Source: Acanthopleuribacter pedis
GTDB lineage: Bacteria; Acidobacteriota; Holophagae; Acanthopleuribacterales; Acanthopleuribacteraceae
Reading direction: 5' to 3'
DNA: 64,000 nt
Assembly (NCBI RefSeq): GCF_017377855.1
Contig: NZ_JAFREP010000024.1
Span: 62,001 to 126,000 of the forward strand
The position numbers and the translations under genes were made by a program. The notes below the pieces were generated by a model, which saw nothing but the letters and a program-made list of their open reading frames with translations, had not been told where the DNA came from and ran no database searches. Positions 40,737-49,316 of the stretch are shown in pieces (within the stretch, counting starts at the first letter, position 1; every line of letters begins with the position of its first letter).

Positions 40737-43700
40737 ATGCACCGGCACCTACTTCCCCTTTTGTTGTTTGTGCCGGTTTTCGGGTGGCAGCATGCTTCGC
40801 TGTTCGGCGCGCCGCCGAGCTTGACCTTGGCGGACGGTGACCGGATCCGGCTGGATGTGGCGCAAAACACCCGTTGGTCCATACCCCTCAAAGCGGGCGA
40901 TGGCTTGGACGCACAAGTGATTCAAGCCGGCATCGACGTGGTCGTCCGTTTCCGCGATCCCACCGGGCAGGTGCTGTTGACGGTAGACAGTCCCAACCGC
41001 GACCAAGGACCCGAACCCCTTAGCTTCATCGCGCCGGAAGACGGCGCCTACGGCTTGGAAATCCAACCCTGGAACCCCGCGCAACAAGGCACGGGCACGG
41101 TGTTGCTCGCCGTGCGGCGGCTTGGCCGGGTCGATGCGGCCCTGTCGCGACGGGCCGCGGCGGTGCGCCATTACGCACGGGCGCCGGCACACCGCGACGC
41201 GGGCGCGTTGGATGCCGCGGCGGCGGCTTACGCGGCGGCGGCGGCGGCCTGGCATCATGCAGACGACGTATACCCACGCGGTTGCGCACTCCTGGAACAG
41301 GGCTCGGCCCTGACGGCCCTCGGCGAACCGGCCGACGCCCCGCTTTTGGCGGCCCGCGCCTGCTTTGCCAACGCGGGCGATTGGGCCATGGCAAGCGATG
41401 CCGGTCTCAAGGCGGCAGCGAGCAAGGCCGCGCGGGGACGGCGAAAACAGGCCGAGATCTTCTATACGGAAGCCATGGACGCGGCGGTGCTCAGCGGTTC
41501 CAGCGCCCACCAAGCAAGGGCCGCCAACAACCACGGCTGGTTCCTTCACCAACAAGGCGAGCTGCGTCGCGCCCTGATCGCCTACGACCAAGCCCTGCAC
41601 CACTGGCGCGAAACGGACCAAGCATGGGAACACGCCAACACCTTGCAAAATGCGGCGCGAACCTACCAACTGCTCGGGCGGCTGGACCATGCCGCCGACG
41701 TGCTCCAGGCGGCCGTTGACCTGTTCGCACCGCTCGCCGACCCCGACCGACAGTGCAGCCTCCACCTGGATGCGGGATGGCTGGCCTACCGGCGCAAGGA
41801 CTGGGCGACGGCCCAAAAACACCTGAACCAGGCGCGGCGACTGGCCGCAATCCATTTGACGCCCAAGGCCGAGGCGGCCTGTTTGGATCGCCTGGGTTCC
41901 CTGGCACGTGAGCAGGGGCAGGCGACGACGGCCCGGAACCATTACCAACAAGCCCTGGCGCTTTACCCAAGCGATGCGAATCTGGCCCGCGCACGCACCA
42001 CCATCAATCTCAGCGAGTTAGACCTCAACCAAGGCCGCGCTGAACGTGTCGTGGCGCCGTTGCGCGCGGCGGCCGCGGTGGTCGCCGGCGCGGGAGATCA
42101 ACACGCCTTGCTGCACTGCCACTTTTTGCTGGGAAAAGCATTCGCGGCCACGGGACAACACCGCCACGAGGCCGAAATGGTCACGCGCGTCTCCGAACAT
42201 TTGACGAAACTGGCCGACGCGACGGGCACCAATCAACAGGGCACCGCCCTGCTGGAAACCCGAACCTTTTATATTGAATACCTCCTGGACTTTTACGCCC
42301 GCGGCCACGTCCATCGCCGCGAGGACGGCGCCGCGGCCAAAGCCCTGCAACTCTGGGAAGGGTTTCGCGCGCGCAACCTGGCAACCGGGTTCGGCAACGA
42401 AGCGACAGCGTCGGTTTTGCCACCGTCCCAAGCGGCCGAACTGGCCGCGATCCGAAGCCGCTTGATCACCCAACGCGCGGCGATGACCGACGCCGAACGC
42501 GCGGCGGACGCCGAACGCCTTGAGGTCCTGCACACGCAAGTTCGCGACTTGCTCCGACAACGCGAGGCGGTGATGGAACGCCTCCCCCCAACCAACACGG
42601 CCAAACCACAAAACCTGGGGCCGGCGGATTGGCATGCGTTGGTGGATCCCGGTGTCTTGGTGTTGGTGTATTTTCACGGGCCGAGCCGGGGTTTTGTCTG
42701 GGCGCTCACCCACAACAGCCTCGATTTTTATCCGCTGCAACCGATTGACGCGGCGCTGGTCAAGGTGACCCGCCAGAGTTTGCGCGGCCCCGCATGGCAA
42801 GCGGCTTGGCCGCTCCGACGTGCCCAATTGGGTGCGCTGCTGCTGGGGCCGGTCGCCAAGCATCTGCCCGGCGTGCGTCACCTCGCGGTGCTGGGTCACG
42901 AAACCTCGGCCAGGATTCCCTTCCAAGTGCTCGCCCCGGCTGCCGGCGAACCGCCCTTGGTCGAACGGTTCGCCACGGTGCAACTCGCCTCATTGCAAAC
43001 CCTGGCCCAGTACCGCAACCGCGCGGCGACCCGTGCCCCGGCGCCACGGACCTTGGCGATTGTGGGCGATCCCGTTTTTGGCGCGATGGATCCGCGCGGG
43101 ACGGCAGCCAAGGCGACATCGACCTGGCAACCGGCGAACCCCGAGCTGGAGACGATCCTGCAGCATACGGGCTTAAGCCGGCTCGCCCCGCTCAAACACG
43201 CGGCGCGGGAGGTCGCGAACATCGCGGCTTTGGTTCCCAACAGCGATCATGCACGCCTCGAAGGATTTGCGGCGAACCTGACCCGTTGGCACCAATTACC
43301 GCCGCGCGATTTCCGCTTCCTCCACTTCGCCACCCACGGCTTACAGCCAGGACGGTACCCCACCTTTTCCGGCATCGTGCTGTCGTTGTACGATGCCGAA
43401 GGCCGCGCCCGGCCGGGATATTTGGATGCGGCCGTCATCAAACAATCGCCCCTCAATGCCGAGTTGGTGGTGTTGAGTAGCTGCCACAGCGGCTTCGACG
43501 GGGTCGCCTCCTCGATCACGGGACCCAGCGGTTTGTGCGGCGCCTTCTTTGAAGCGGGTGCACAACGGCTATTGGTGAGTTTATGGCCGGTCAACGACGC
43601 CGCCACGACCCGGCTCATGACCCACTTCTACGAGGAACTGCTGGTGAAAGGCAAACGTCCGGCGGCGGCGCTTCAGGCGGCGCAAATCCGAACGGCCAAA

Positions 43701-43763
43701 ACGCCCCGCTTTTCGGCCCCCTTTTATTGGGCGGGGTTTGTGCTGCTCGGCGATTGGCGTTAA
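40737..43763 (+). CDS. secreted TPR-CHAT protease-like protein
   Basis: The 1008-residue protein has a signal peptide (MHRHLLPLLLFVPVFGWQHA), a beta-sandwich PPC-like domain (about 25-130), TPR repeats (about 140-520, for example WFLHQQGELRRALIAYDQAL), a helical linker and a C-terminal CHAT domain with the caspase-type dyad FLHFATHG (H867) and LSSCHSG (C916), ending in GAQRLLVSLWPVND...FYWAGFVLLGDWR. CHAT proteins are caspase-superfamily cysteine proteases. The signal peptide places this one outside the cytoplasm. It is co-oriented with, and 21 bases from, the sigma/anti-sigma pair, so it is probably in their operon. A run of nine T (43821-43829) downstream may end the transcript. Confidence 0.88.
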   Translation: MHRHLLPLLLFVPVFGWQHASLFGAPPSLTLADGDRIRLDVAQNTRWSIPLKAGDGLDAQVIQAGIDVVVRFRDPTGQVLLTVDSPNRDQGPEPLSFIAPEDGAYGLEIQPWNPAQQGTGTVLLAVRRLGRVDAALSRRAAAVRHYARAPAHRDAGALDAAAAAYAAAAAAWHHADDVYPRGCALLEQGSALTALGEPADAPLLAARACFANAGDWAMASDAGLKAAASKAARGRRKQAEIFYTEAMDAAVLSGSSAHQARAANNHGWFLHQQGELRRALIAYDQALHHWRETDQAWEHANTLQNAARTYQLLGRLDHAADVLQAAVDLFAPLADPDRQCSLHLDAGWLAYRRKDWATAQKHLNQARRLAAIHLTPKAEAACLDRLGSLAREQGQATTARNHYQQALALYPSDANLARARTTINLSELDLNQGRAERVVAPLRAAAAVVAGAGDQHALLHCHFLLGKAFAATGQHRHEAEMVTRVSEHLTKLADATGTNQQGTALLETRTFYIEYLLDFYARGHVHRREDGAAAKALQLWEGFRARNLATGFGNEATASVLPPSQAAELAAIRSRLITQRAAMTDAERAADAERLEVLHTQVRDLLRQREAVMERLPPTNTAKPQNLGPADWHALVDPGVLVLVYFHGPSRGFVWALTHNSLDFYPLQPIDAALVKVTRQSLRGPAWQAAWPLRRAQLGALLLGPVAKHLPGVRHLAVLGHETSARIPFQVLAPAAGEPPLVERFATVQLASLQTLAQYRNRAATRAPAPRTLAIVGDPVFGAMDPRGTAAKATSTWQPANPELETILQHTGLSRLAPLKHAAREVANIAALVPNSDHARLEGFAANLTRWHQLPPRDFRFLHFATHGLQPGRYPTFSGIVLSLYDAEGRARPGYLDAAVIKQSPLNAELVVLSSCHSGFDGVASSITGPSGLCGAFFEAGAQRLLVSLWPVNDAATTRLMTHFYEELLVKGKRPAAALQAAQIRTAKTPRFSAPFYWAGFVLLGDWR

Positions 43764-43927
43764 CCACTGAGATGACAACACTTGCCATCAGCCGTCACCC
43801 GACCCGTTTTCGCTGTCTCATTTTTTTTTAGCCTTTTGCTCCCCAAATCAGCCACTGGTCCCGTCTAAAAAACCAGAGGCGGTTTATTCCGGCTTGTCAC
43901 CAAGAACCCACGACGGAGGAGGCAAAA

Positions 43928-44431
43928 ATGACGCAAAACAACACCCCAAGCAACGACGGCGGCGGCGGCACCGGCGGCGGTCAGGAACCCAAACCCGGTT
44001 TGGACGGCCCCCGTGGTTTTCGCGACGGCCGCGAAGGCGGCGGCACCGGCACCGGCGGCGGCCAGGAACCCAAACCCGGTTTGGACGGCCCTCGTGGTTT
44101 TCGCGACGGCGGCGACGGCGGCGGTCCCGGTACCGGCGGCGGCCAGGAACCCAAACCCGGCTTAGCTACCGAGGAGGGTTTTGCCGACGGCGGCGACGGC
44201 GGCGGTCCCGGTACCGGCGGCGGCCAGGAACCCAAACCCGGCTTAGCTACCGAGGAGGGTTTTGCCGACGGCGGCGACGGCGGCGGTCCCGGTACCGGCG
44301 GCGGCCAGGAACCCAAACCCGGCTTAGCTACCGAGGAGGGTTTTGCCGACGGCGGCGACGGCGGCGGTCCCGGTAGCGGCGGCGGCCAAGAGCCAAAATC
44401 CGGCCTAGGCACCCAGGCGGGTTTTTCCTAA
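43928..44431 (+). CDS. Gly-rich tandem-repeat protein
   Basis: The 167-residue protein has GGAGGAGG six bases before its ATG. After a 15-residue head it consists of five 27-residue repeats (GGGQEPKPGL, a variable middle DGPRGFRDG or ATEEGFADG, then GDGGGPGT) and a 17-residue partial sixth that ends GTQAGFS. It should be unfolded in solution and contains no Cys, Trp, His or Tyr. Being encoded between a TPR-CHAT protease and a caspase-like protease suggests a protease substrate, linker or surface peptide; this is inference from position. I recognise no family. Confidence 0.75.
   Translation: MTQNNTPSNDGGGGTGGGQEPKPGLDGPRGFRDGREGGGTGTGGGQEPKPGLDGPRGFRDGGDGGGPGTGGGQEPKPGLATEEGFADGGDGGGPGTGGGQEPKPGLATEEGFADGGDGGGPGTGGGQEPKPGLATEEGFADGGDGGGPGSGGGQEPKSGLGTQAGFS
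43973..44428 (+). repeat. 81-bp tandem repeat, 5.6 copies
   Basis: Units begin at 43973, 44054, 44135, 44216, 44297 and 44378 (partial). Units 3-5 are nearly identical at DNA level, including the ATCG-poor stretch GGTACCGGCGGCGG at each junction, which suggests recent expansion and possible copy-number variation. The period is a multiple of three, so the frame is kept. Confidence 0.92.
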
Positions 44432-44496
44432 CCCCATCGAAGCGAACACCCCGGCAAACAGACTTCTTACCCATCATCCTTCTTAAGGCGGCCCTG

Positions 44497-45909
44497 ATGC
44501 ACAGCAGCATCTTCGACATATTAAGGGAACCCCGGACGCACCGAGAACGTCAGAAGACGGTGGTCCCCTACGCTGCTGAGGAACTCGCGGCAGTTATGGC
44601 CAAGCCGCCCCGGGATCCGGGCGCGGGGATGCAGAAGCGGCATGGCGCCGTGCTCCGCGCCGCAACGACCAACGCGCGACCGCTTGTTTTCGGCGTCGAC
44701 CCCAACCAACTCGCGCAAACCGGCTGGGCGGTGGTTTTTGGCCACGACACCTGCCCGCGGGTGCGCGAGGCCTTGGCGCCGCTGCTTGCATTGCGCAAGA
44801 AACAGGTGGGCGAGGACACGAATCTTTATCGTGAAATCACCCTCAACCAGGGCGAAACGGCCGAGCAGTTCCTGACCCGGATGGGCACCGCCCCCGGTCC
44901 GGCCCAACCCAAACACCTCCCCTTCCACCTGCTCCTGGTAGCGTCACCGCAAAGCGTATCCTTTGATGTGCAAGCCGACTTGGCGGTGGGCCGCGGGGTC
45001 GGACGCTTGTGTTTCCCCTGCCACGACGACTACACCCACTATGCCCAACAGATGGTGGAAGCGGAACAACGGTTCCGTTCGGGGCCGGCGCTGGCGGCCT
45101 TTTTTGGGCCCAACCACGGCCTTGAGGCCAACACCTTGGCGACTTCCACCAAATTAGCCCGCGACTTACCCAAGGAGATCGCGGCGGCCCTGCCCGAGGA
45201 TTGCCGCCGCGCGACCTGGTTTGGTGCCGAGGCGACGGTGCCCGCCTTGGCCAAATTACTCGGCTCCGAGCAACGCCCCGACCTCTTGCTGACCGCGGGA
45301 CACGGCATGCAAATGCCGGTGGGTGGTCCCGCGCAAACCCGTTACCAAGGCGGTCTGATCGGTTGCGAATGGGAAGACACCCGCGCCCGGGTGCCCCGTG
45401 CCGCCTGTTTCGCGGCCGAGGACTTGGCCGCGTTGCCGTGGACGGCCCGGCCAGGCTCCGTGGCCGTGTTGCTGGCGTGTCACTCCGGCGGCACGCGGCG
45501 GTTCGACGCCTTCAATCCCCAGGCGCCGCCGGTTGCCGCACATCCCTTTGTGGCGGCGCTGCCCAACGCCATGCTCACCCGCGGCTGGTCGGCGGTGGTC
45601 GCCCATGTCGACCGCGCCTACCTGCATTCCTTCCTTTGGCGCGGCAACACCAGCACCAGCCAAACCTACGGCTCCTTCCTCGCGGCCCTTGCCGCGGGGT
45701 ACCCGGTGGGCTGGGCGGCGGAACCCTTCGGCCTGCGGTACGCCGAAATCCAGGTCCATTACGACCGGCTCAAAGCCGCGGCAGCAGCGGGTTTGCCGGT
45801 GGACCGCCAAGCATTATCCGACCTCTGGTTTGCCCTGATCGACGCCCGTTATTTCCTGACCTTCGGCGATCCCGCCGCCCGTGCCCGCAATTTCGTAACC
45901 CGAACCTAG
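44497..45909 (+). CDS. caspase-like cysteine protease, cytoplasmic
   Basis: The 470-residue protein has no signal peptide. Its second half carries a caspase-superfamily dyad: LLLTAGHGMQMP (H269) and VAVLLACHSGG (C328), with the substrate-pocket-like segment MLTRGWSAVVAHVDRAYLHSFLW after it. The N-terminal 170 residues have no recognisable domain. It resembles the C25/caspase-like proteins found in bacterial conflict loci more than a standard CHAT, because the hallmark end of CHAT domains is missing. A short AAGG lies before the ATG. It is followed by a second protease-like gene after 10 bases, so the two are one operon. Confidence 0.65.
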   Translation: MHSSIFDILREPRTHRERQKTVVPYAAEELAAVMAKPPRDPGAGMQKRHGAVLRAATTNARPLVFGVDPNQLAQTGWAVVFGHDTCPRVREALAPLLALRKKQVGEDTNLYREITLNQGETAEQFLTRMGTAPGPAQPKHLPFHLLLVASPQSVSFDVQADLAVGRGVGRLCFPCHDDYTHYAQQMVEAEQRFRSGPALAAFFGPNHGLEANTLATSTKLARDLPKEIAAALPEDCRRATWFGAEATVPALAKLLGSEQRPDLLLTAGHGMQMPVGGPAQTRYQGGLIGCEWEDTRARVPRAACFAAEDLAALPWTARPGSVAVLLACHSGGTRRFDAFNPQAPPVAAHPFVAALPNAMLTRGWSAVVAHVDRAYLHSFLWRGNTSTSQTYGSFLAALAAGYPVGWAAEPFGLRYAEIQVHYDRLKAAAAAGLPVDRQALSDLWFALIDARYFLTFGDPAARARNFVTRT

Positions 45910-45919
45910 GGGGGAACCC

Positions 45920-47683
45920 ATGCCGCAACGACGTGCCAAACGACTGATCACGGTGAATTTTGTCGCCGCCTTGGATACCGGTGTTTACGGGATCCACATG
46001 CGCGTGGGCAACGCGGAACAAAGCGGCCTGTTTCGCGTTCCCTTCGACGAAACCCAACTAACCCAAATCAGCAGTGACTATGAAGACAACCAGTTCAACC
46101 CAATTGGGGGAAAAACCCCGCCGGCGGAATGGGGGACGCGACTGTTTCACGCCTTGTTTCACGGCCGACTGAAGGAACTGTACGAAACGGCCGTCGGCCA
46201 AGGCTGTGCCATCGATCTCGATTTGGTGTTTGATCCCTTGGACGAGGAAGGCTATGACACACTGCGTCGGTGTCCTTGGGAATGGCTGGCGGATCCGGTC
46301 ACCGGCAACTTTCTGTGCCTGGAAAAAACCGGGGGTTCGGTCACCCGTCGCTTGATGCTGAAACGCGGCGCACCAACCCCGCCCGGCTTCCCAACGCCGC
46401 CGCGGATCCTGGTCGTGGGCGCGAGTCCCGAGCAGTTGACCGCGCTTGATCTGAAGGGCGCGGTGAACGGCATTCAAGCCGCGCAGAACACAACCAAGGT
46501 ACAGCTTGACATCCAAAAAGCCGCCAACGGCAGCTTCGAGGCCATGTTGACCGCGCTCAAGGATGCCCAGGCAGCGGACAAACCCTTTAACGTGGTGCAT
46601 TTCATCGGCCACGGCGGGGTAGTAAAGGGCCAGGGTGTGCTGGTATTCGAAGGGGAAGGCAACCGGCCACATTATGTCGGCGCACAAGAATGCGCCCACG
46701 AATTGGCTTCGTTTCCCGAGTTGAGCCTGGTTTACCTGGATGCGTGTAAAACCGGCGCGCAGGAAGCAAAACCGTTAGACAGCGTTGCCTCGGCCCTGGT
46801 TCGGCGCGGGTTTCCCAATGTGCTGTGCATGAAAAACAACATCAAAGACGACCATGCGATTAGGCTGAGCGCGGCCTTTTACGCCGCTTTGGCGCAAGGC
46901 CTGCCGCTGGAGGAAGCGGTCACCGCGGCCCGTCGGGCGGTGGTCCGTATCCAGACCTTCAACTTGTGCTGGAGTGTCCCCATCCTCTTCAGCCGACGCA
47001 TCGCGCCACGTTTTCAATCGGAGCGCGCGTGGCACGCCTTCCACCGGCTGTGGACCTTCACCGGTTTGGCCCTGGCCTATGTGACCTTTACCATTTACGG
47101 CAAAACCCAGGGCTGGGGCCTCGATTTACCCCTCACGGAAAAAGGGAGTTACGCCGCCGCCATTTACGGGCTGCTGCTGGGAATCCCCCTGTTTCTTTGG
47201 CATCTGTGGCTCACGATTTTTTATGCTCAAAACCATCGAAACCAACCCTGGTATGCACGGCTTCCGCCGCTGTTCGCTCTCGAATGGAATTACGCATATA
47301 AAGATGCACGCCTTTTTCAGGCGGTCTCGTTTTTGGTCGTGCTGGTGCTTCCCGCCCTCGGCCAAATCCACTTCGTTAACAAAATGAAAAACGGCAGCAC
47401 CTTCATCCACAAATTGGATGATCGGAAATTAACCCAACCCAGCCCCATCGGCGTGCGCGCGCAACATTTTGTCTGGCGTCCGGCGAGCTACGTTTTCAAT
47501 CCAGATAATTACTTCGTCTTCGGGGCAAGCAGTTTTGGCGAAAAGGACCAGGTTCAATTTTTCCCTTTTTACCAACCCGTGGCGATTGTGCTCCTTGAAG
47601 TGCTGGTGTTTTGGTTTTACCTGCGCATGTTGCGCGCGGTGTTTTTCACACCGAGAAAAAACCAAACAGCGCGCGGAAGCTAA
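45920..47683 (+). CDS. CHAT-domain protein with C-terminal membrane segments
   Basis: The 587-residue protein contains a CHAT domain: CPWEWLADPVTGNFLCL, VVHFIGHGGVVKGQG (H231) and LVYLDACKTGAQ (C276), FPNVLCMKNNIKDDHAI and AFYAALAQGLPLEEAVTAARRAV. From about residue 370 several hydrophobic helices follow (LWTFTGLALAYVTFTIYG, YGLLLGIPLFLWHLWLTIFYA, AVSFLVVLVLPALGQ, VAIVLLEVLVFWFYLRML), so the protease half would be held on the inner membrane facing the cytoplasm. It lies 10 bases after the caspase-like gene, with GGGGGAA before its ATG. Confidence 0.8.
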   Translation: MPQRRAKRLITVNFVAALDTGVYGIHMRVGNAEQSGLFRVPFDETQLTQISSDYEDNQFNPIGGKTPPAEWGTRLFHALFHGRLKELYETAVGQGCAIDLDLVFDPLDEEGYDTLRRCPWEWLADPVTGNFLCLEKTGGSVTRRLMLKRGAPTPPGFPTPPRILVVGASPEQLTALDLKGAVNGIQAAQNTTKVQLDIQKAANGSFEAMLTALKDAQAADKPFNVVHFIGHGGVVKGQGVLVFEGEGNRPHYVGAQECAHELASFPELSLVYLDACKTGAQEAKPLDSVASALVRRGFPNVLCMKNNIKDDHAIRLSAAFYAALAQGLPLEEAVTAARRAVVRIQTFNLCWSVPILFSRRIAPRFQSERAWHAFHRLWTFTGLALAYVTFTIYGKTQGWGLDLPLTEKGSYAAAIYGLLLGIPLFLWHLWLTIFYAQNHRNQPWYARLPPLFALEWNYAYKDARLFQAVSFLVVLVLPALGQIHFVNKMKNGSTFIHKLDDRKLTQPSPIGVRAQHFVWRPASYVFNPDNYFVFGASSFGEKDQVQFFPFYQPVAIVLLEVLVFWFYLRMLRAVFFTPRKNQTARGS

Positions 47684-47777
47684 CCCCCATTGCTCACTGG
47701 GAATTCGGCTACGAAGCAGAACCCCCCGCCCTGTTCCCCATGCAGTCTAAGAAAACGGAAACAAGGAGAAACACACC

Positions 47778-49208
47778 ATGAAACCCAGCCTAGGTGTTTT
47801 GACAGCAAGCTTGCTACTCCTCCCCGCGGCGGCCCAGACCGCGCCACCTGCCCAGAGCACGATTGGGGTGCGGCTCACGCTCCCGTTGGCAACACTCCAG
47901 GCCGCCCTCAACGAAATCACCGCCGAACCCGAAACCGGTTCCGGCAGTCATCGCGTCAAAAAGCGGCTAGGACCTATTAAAGCCTCGGCCACCGTCCGTT
48001 ACACCTATCGGGCCGAACGAACGGCACCACCCACGGTGGCACAACTCAGCGACACGCAGCTCCGCGTGAGCATGCCGATCAACATCACCGGTACCGTCGG
48101 CTTGAAGGGCGACGCTGCCAAAGTCATCGGGTTACATCGGAAAAATATCGACGGCCACTTAGACGCCCATGCCGATATCAGCGTTGATTTGGAACCCAAC
48201 CTCTGCCCCAGGGTCAGCGTCCATATTCACCACAGGTGGAACCGCGGTCCGAACTTCGAATTAATCGACGGTGTCACCCTTTCCGTGGAAGGGGTGACGC
48301 GTAACCTGATCGAAAAACAGAAGCGCAAGTTGGAGCAGAAAATCAGCGGCTTGCTCACCTGCGCGCTGATCCGCGAGAACGTGCAAAAGCTATGGCGCCA
48401 CCACGCCGTACCGCTCAAAACCCAGGGCGAAACCTTCGCCTACGTCCACATCATCCCGCGCAACCTTCATTTCAGCGGCGTGGTGATTCAACCCGATCAT
48501 CTCGGTATTACCGCCGCGTTGGTCAGCGAAACCCGGGTCGGTCCCAAACCGGCGGCATTGCCGGTACGCCCTTTGCCGCGTTTGGAAAAGCAAGCCTACC
48601 AGGCGGGCCGCCTCGCCTTAAAGGTCCCGTTTGAGATTTCCGAGGCGGCACTCAACCTGGCCGCGGCCGATTTGCGCGGTAAAACCGTCACCCAGCCGGT
48701 CGACCACCTGCTCTATCAAGGCGATGCCGAAATCAAGCTGCGCGACGCCAAACTCGAACTGGGCCGCCAACAGCTCACCGCCACCCTTCCCTTTGCCGCC
48801 ACCTTACCGGGCGTCCTGGAACTGGACGGTACCGCGGTGATCACCGGAACCCCGCAACTCAACCCGGTTGACCAAAGGCTTTACCTCGCCAACACCGCCG
48901 TGGATCTCCAACTCGGTACCGACGGGGCAAGTTGGCTCAACCTGTTCGCACCGCTTCTGGAGGCGGTGATCACCCCCATGATCACCGAATACCTCAACCA
49001 GGATTTGAAACCCAACTTGACCAAAATCGAAAGCGCGATCAACAACCTCGCCGCCGAAAATACCTTAGGCCTGCGCATCAAACCGCTCAACCCCGTGTTG
49101 CGGTTAACCGCGCTCGAGCTGCAACCCAAAACCCTGCACCTCACCGCGACGGCAACCGCCGAATTGGATGCCGAACTGACCACCCTTGAACTAACCCCCC
49201 GCAAATAA
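47778..49208 (+). CDS. DUF4403 family exported protein
   Basis: The 476-residue protein has a signal peptide (MKPSLGVLTASLLLLPAAAQTA) and the DUF4403 pattern: repeated beta-rich halves beginning IGVRLTLPLATLQAALNEI and LALKVPFEISEAALNLAAADL, with ADISVDLEPNL and LIEKQKRKLEQKISGLL. DUF4403 proteins are predicted to adopt a BPI/SMP-like tubular lipid-binding fold at the cell envelope. AAGGAG lies 10 bases before the ATG. It stands between the proteases and the unfoldase on the same strand; whether it works with either is unknown. Confidence 0.7.
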   Translation: MKPSLGVLTASLLLLPAAAQTAPPAQSTIGVRLTLPLATLQAALNEITAEPETGSGSHRVKKRLGPIKASATVRYTYRAERTAPPTVAQLSDTQLRVSMPINITGTVGLKGDAAKVIGLHRKNIDGHLDAHADISVDLEPNLCPRVSVHIHHRWNRGPNFELIDGVTLSVEGVTRNLIEKQKRKLEQKISGLLTCALIRENVQKLWRHHAVPLKTQGETFAYVHIIPRNLHFSGVVIQPDHLGITAALVSETRVGPKPAALPVRPLPRLEKQAYQAGRLALKVPFEISEAALNLAAADLRGKTVTQPVDHLLYQGDAEIKLRDAKLELGRQQLTATLPFAATLPGVLELDGTAVITGTPQLNPVDQRLYLANTAVDLQLGTDGASWLNLFAPLLEAVITPMITEYLNQDLKPNLTKIESAINNLAAENTLGLRIKPLNPVLRLTALELQPKTLHLTATATAELDAELTTLELTPRK

Positions 49209-49316
49209 CCCAAAACCCAGCGTCCCATCGGCCCCGTGAACACGGGGCGACACCACCCCCGCAAGGACGGCTTCGCGCCGCCCCGCCCGAGGTGCGTCCG
49301 CATACAGGAATCGCTC

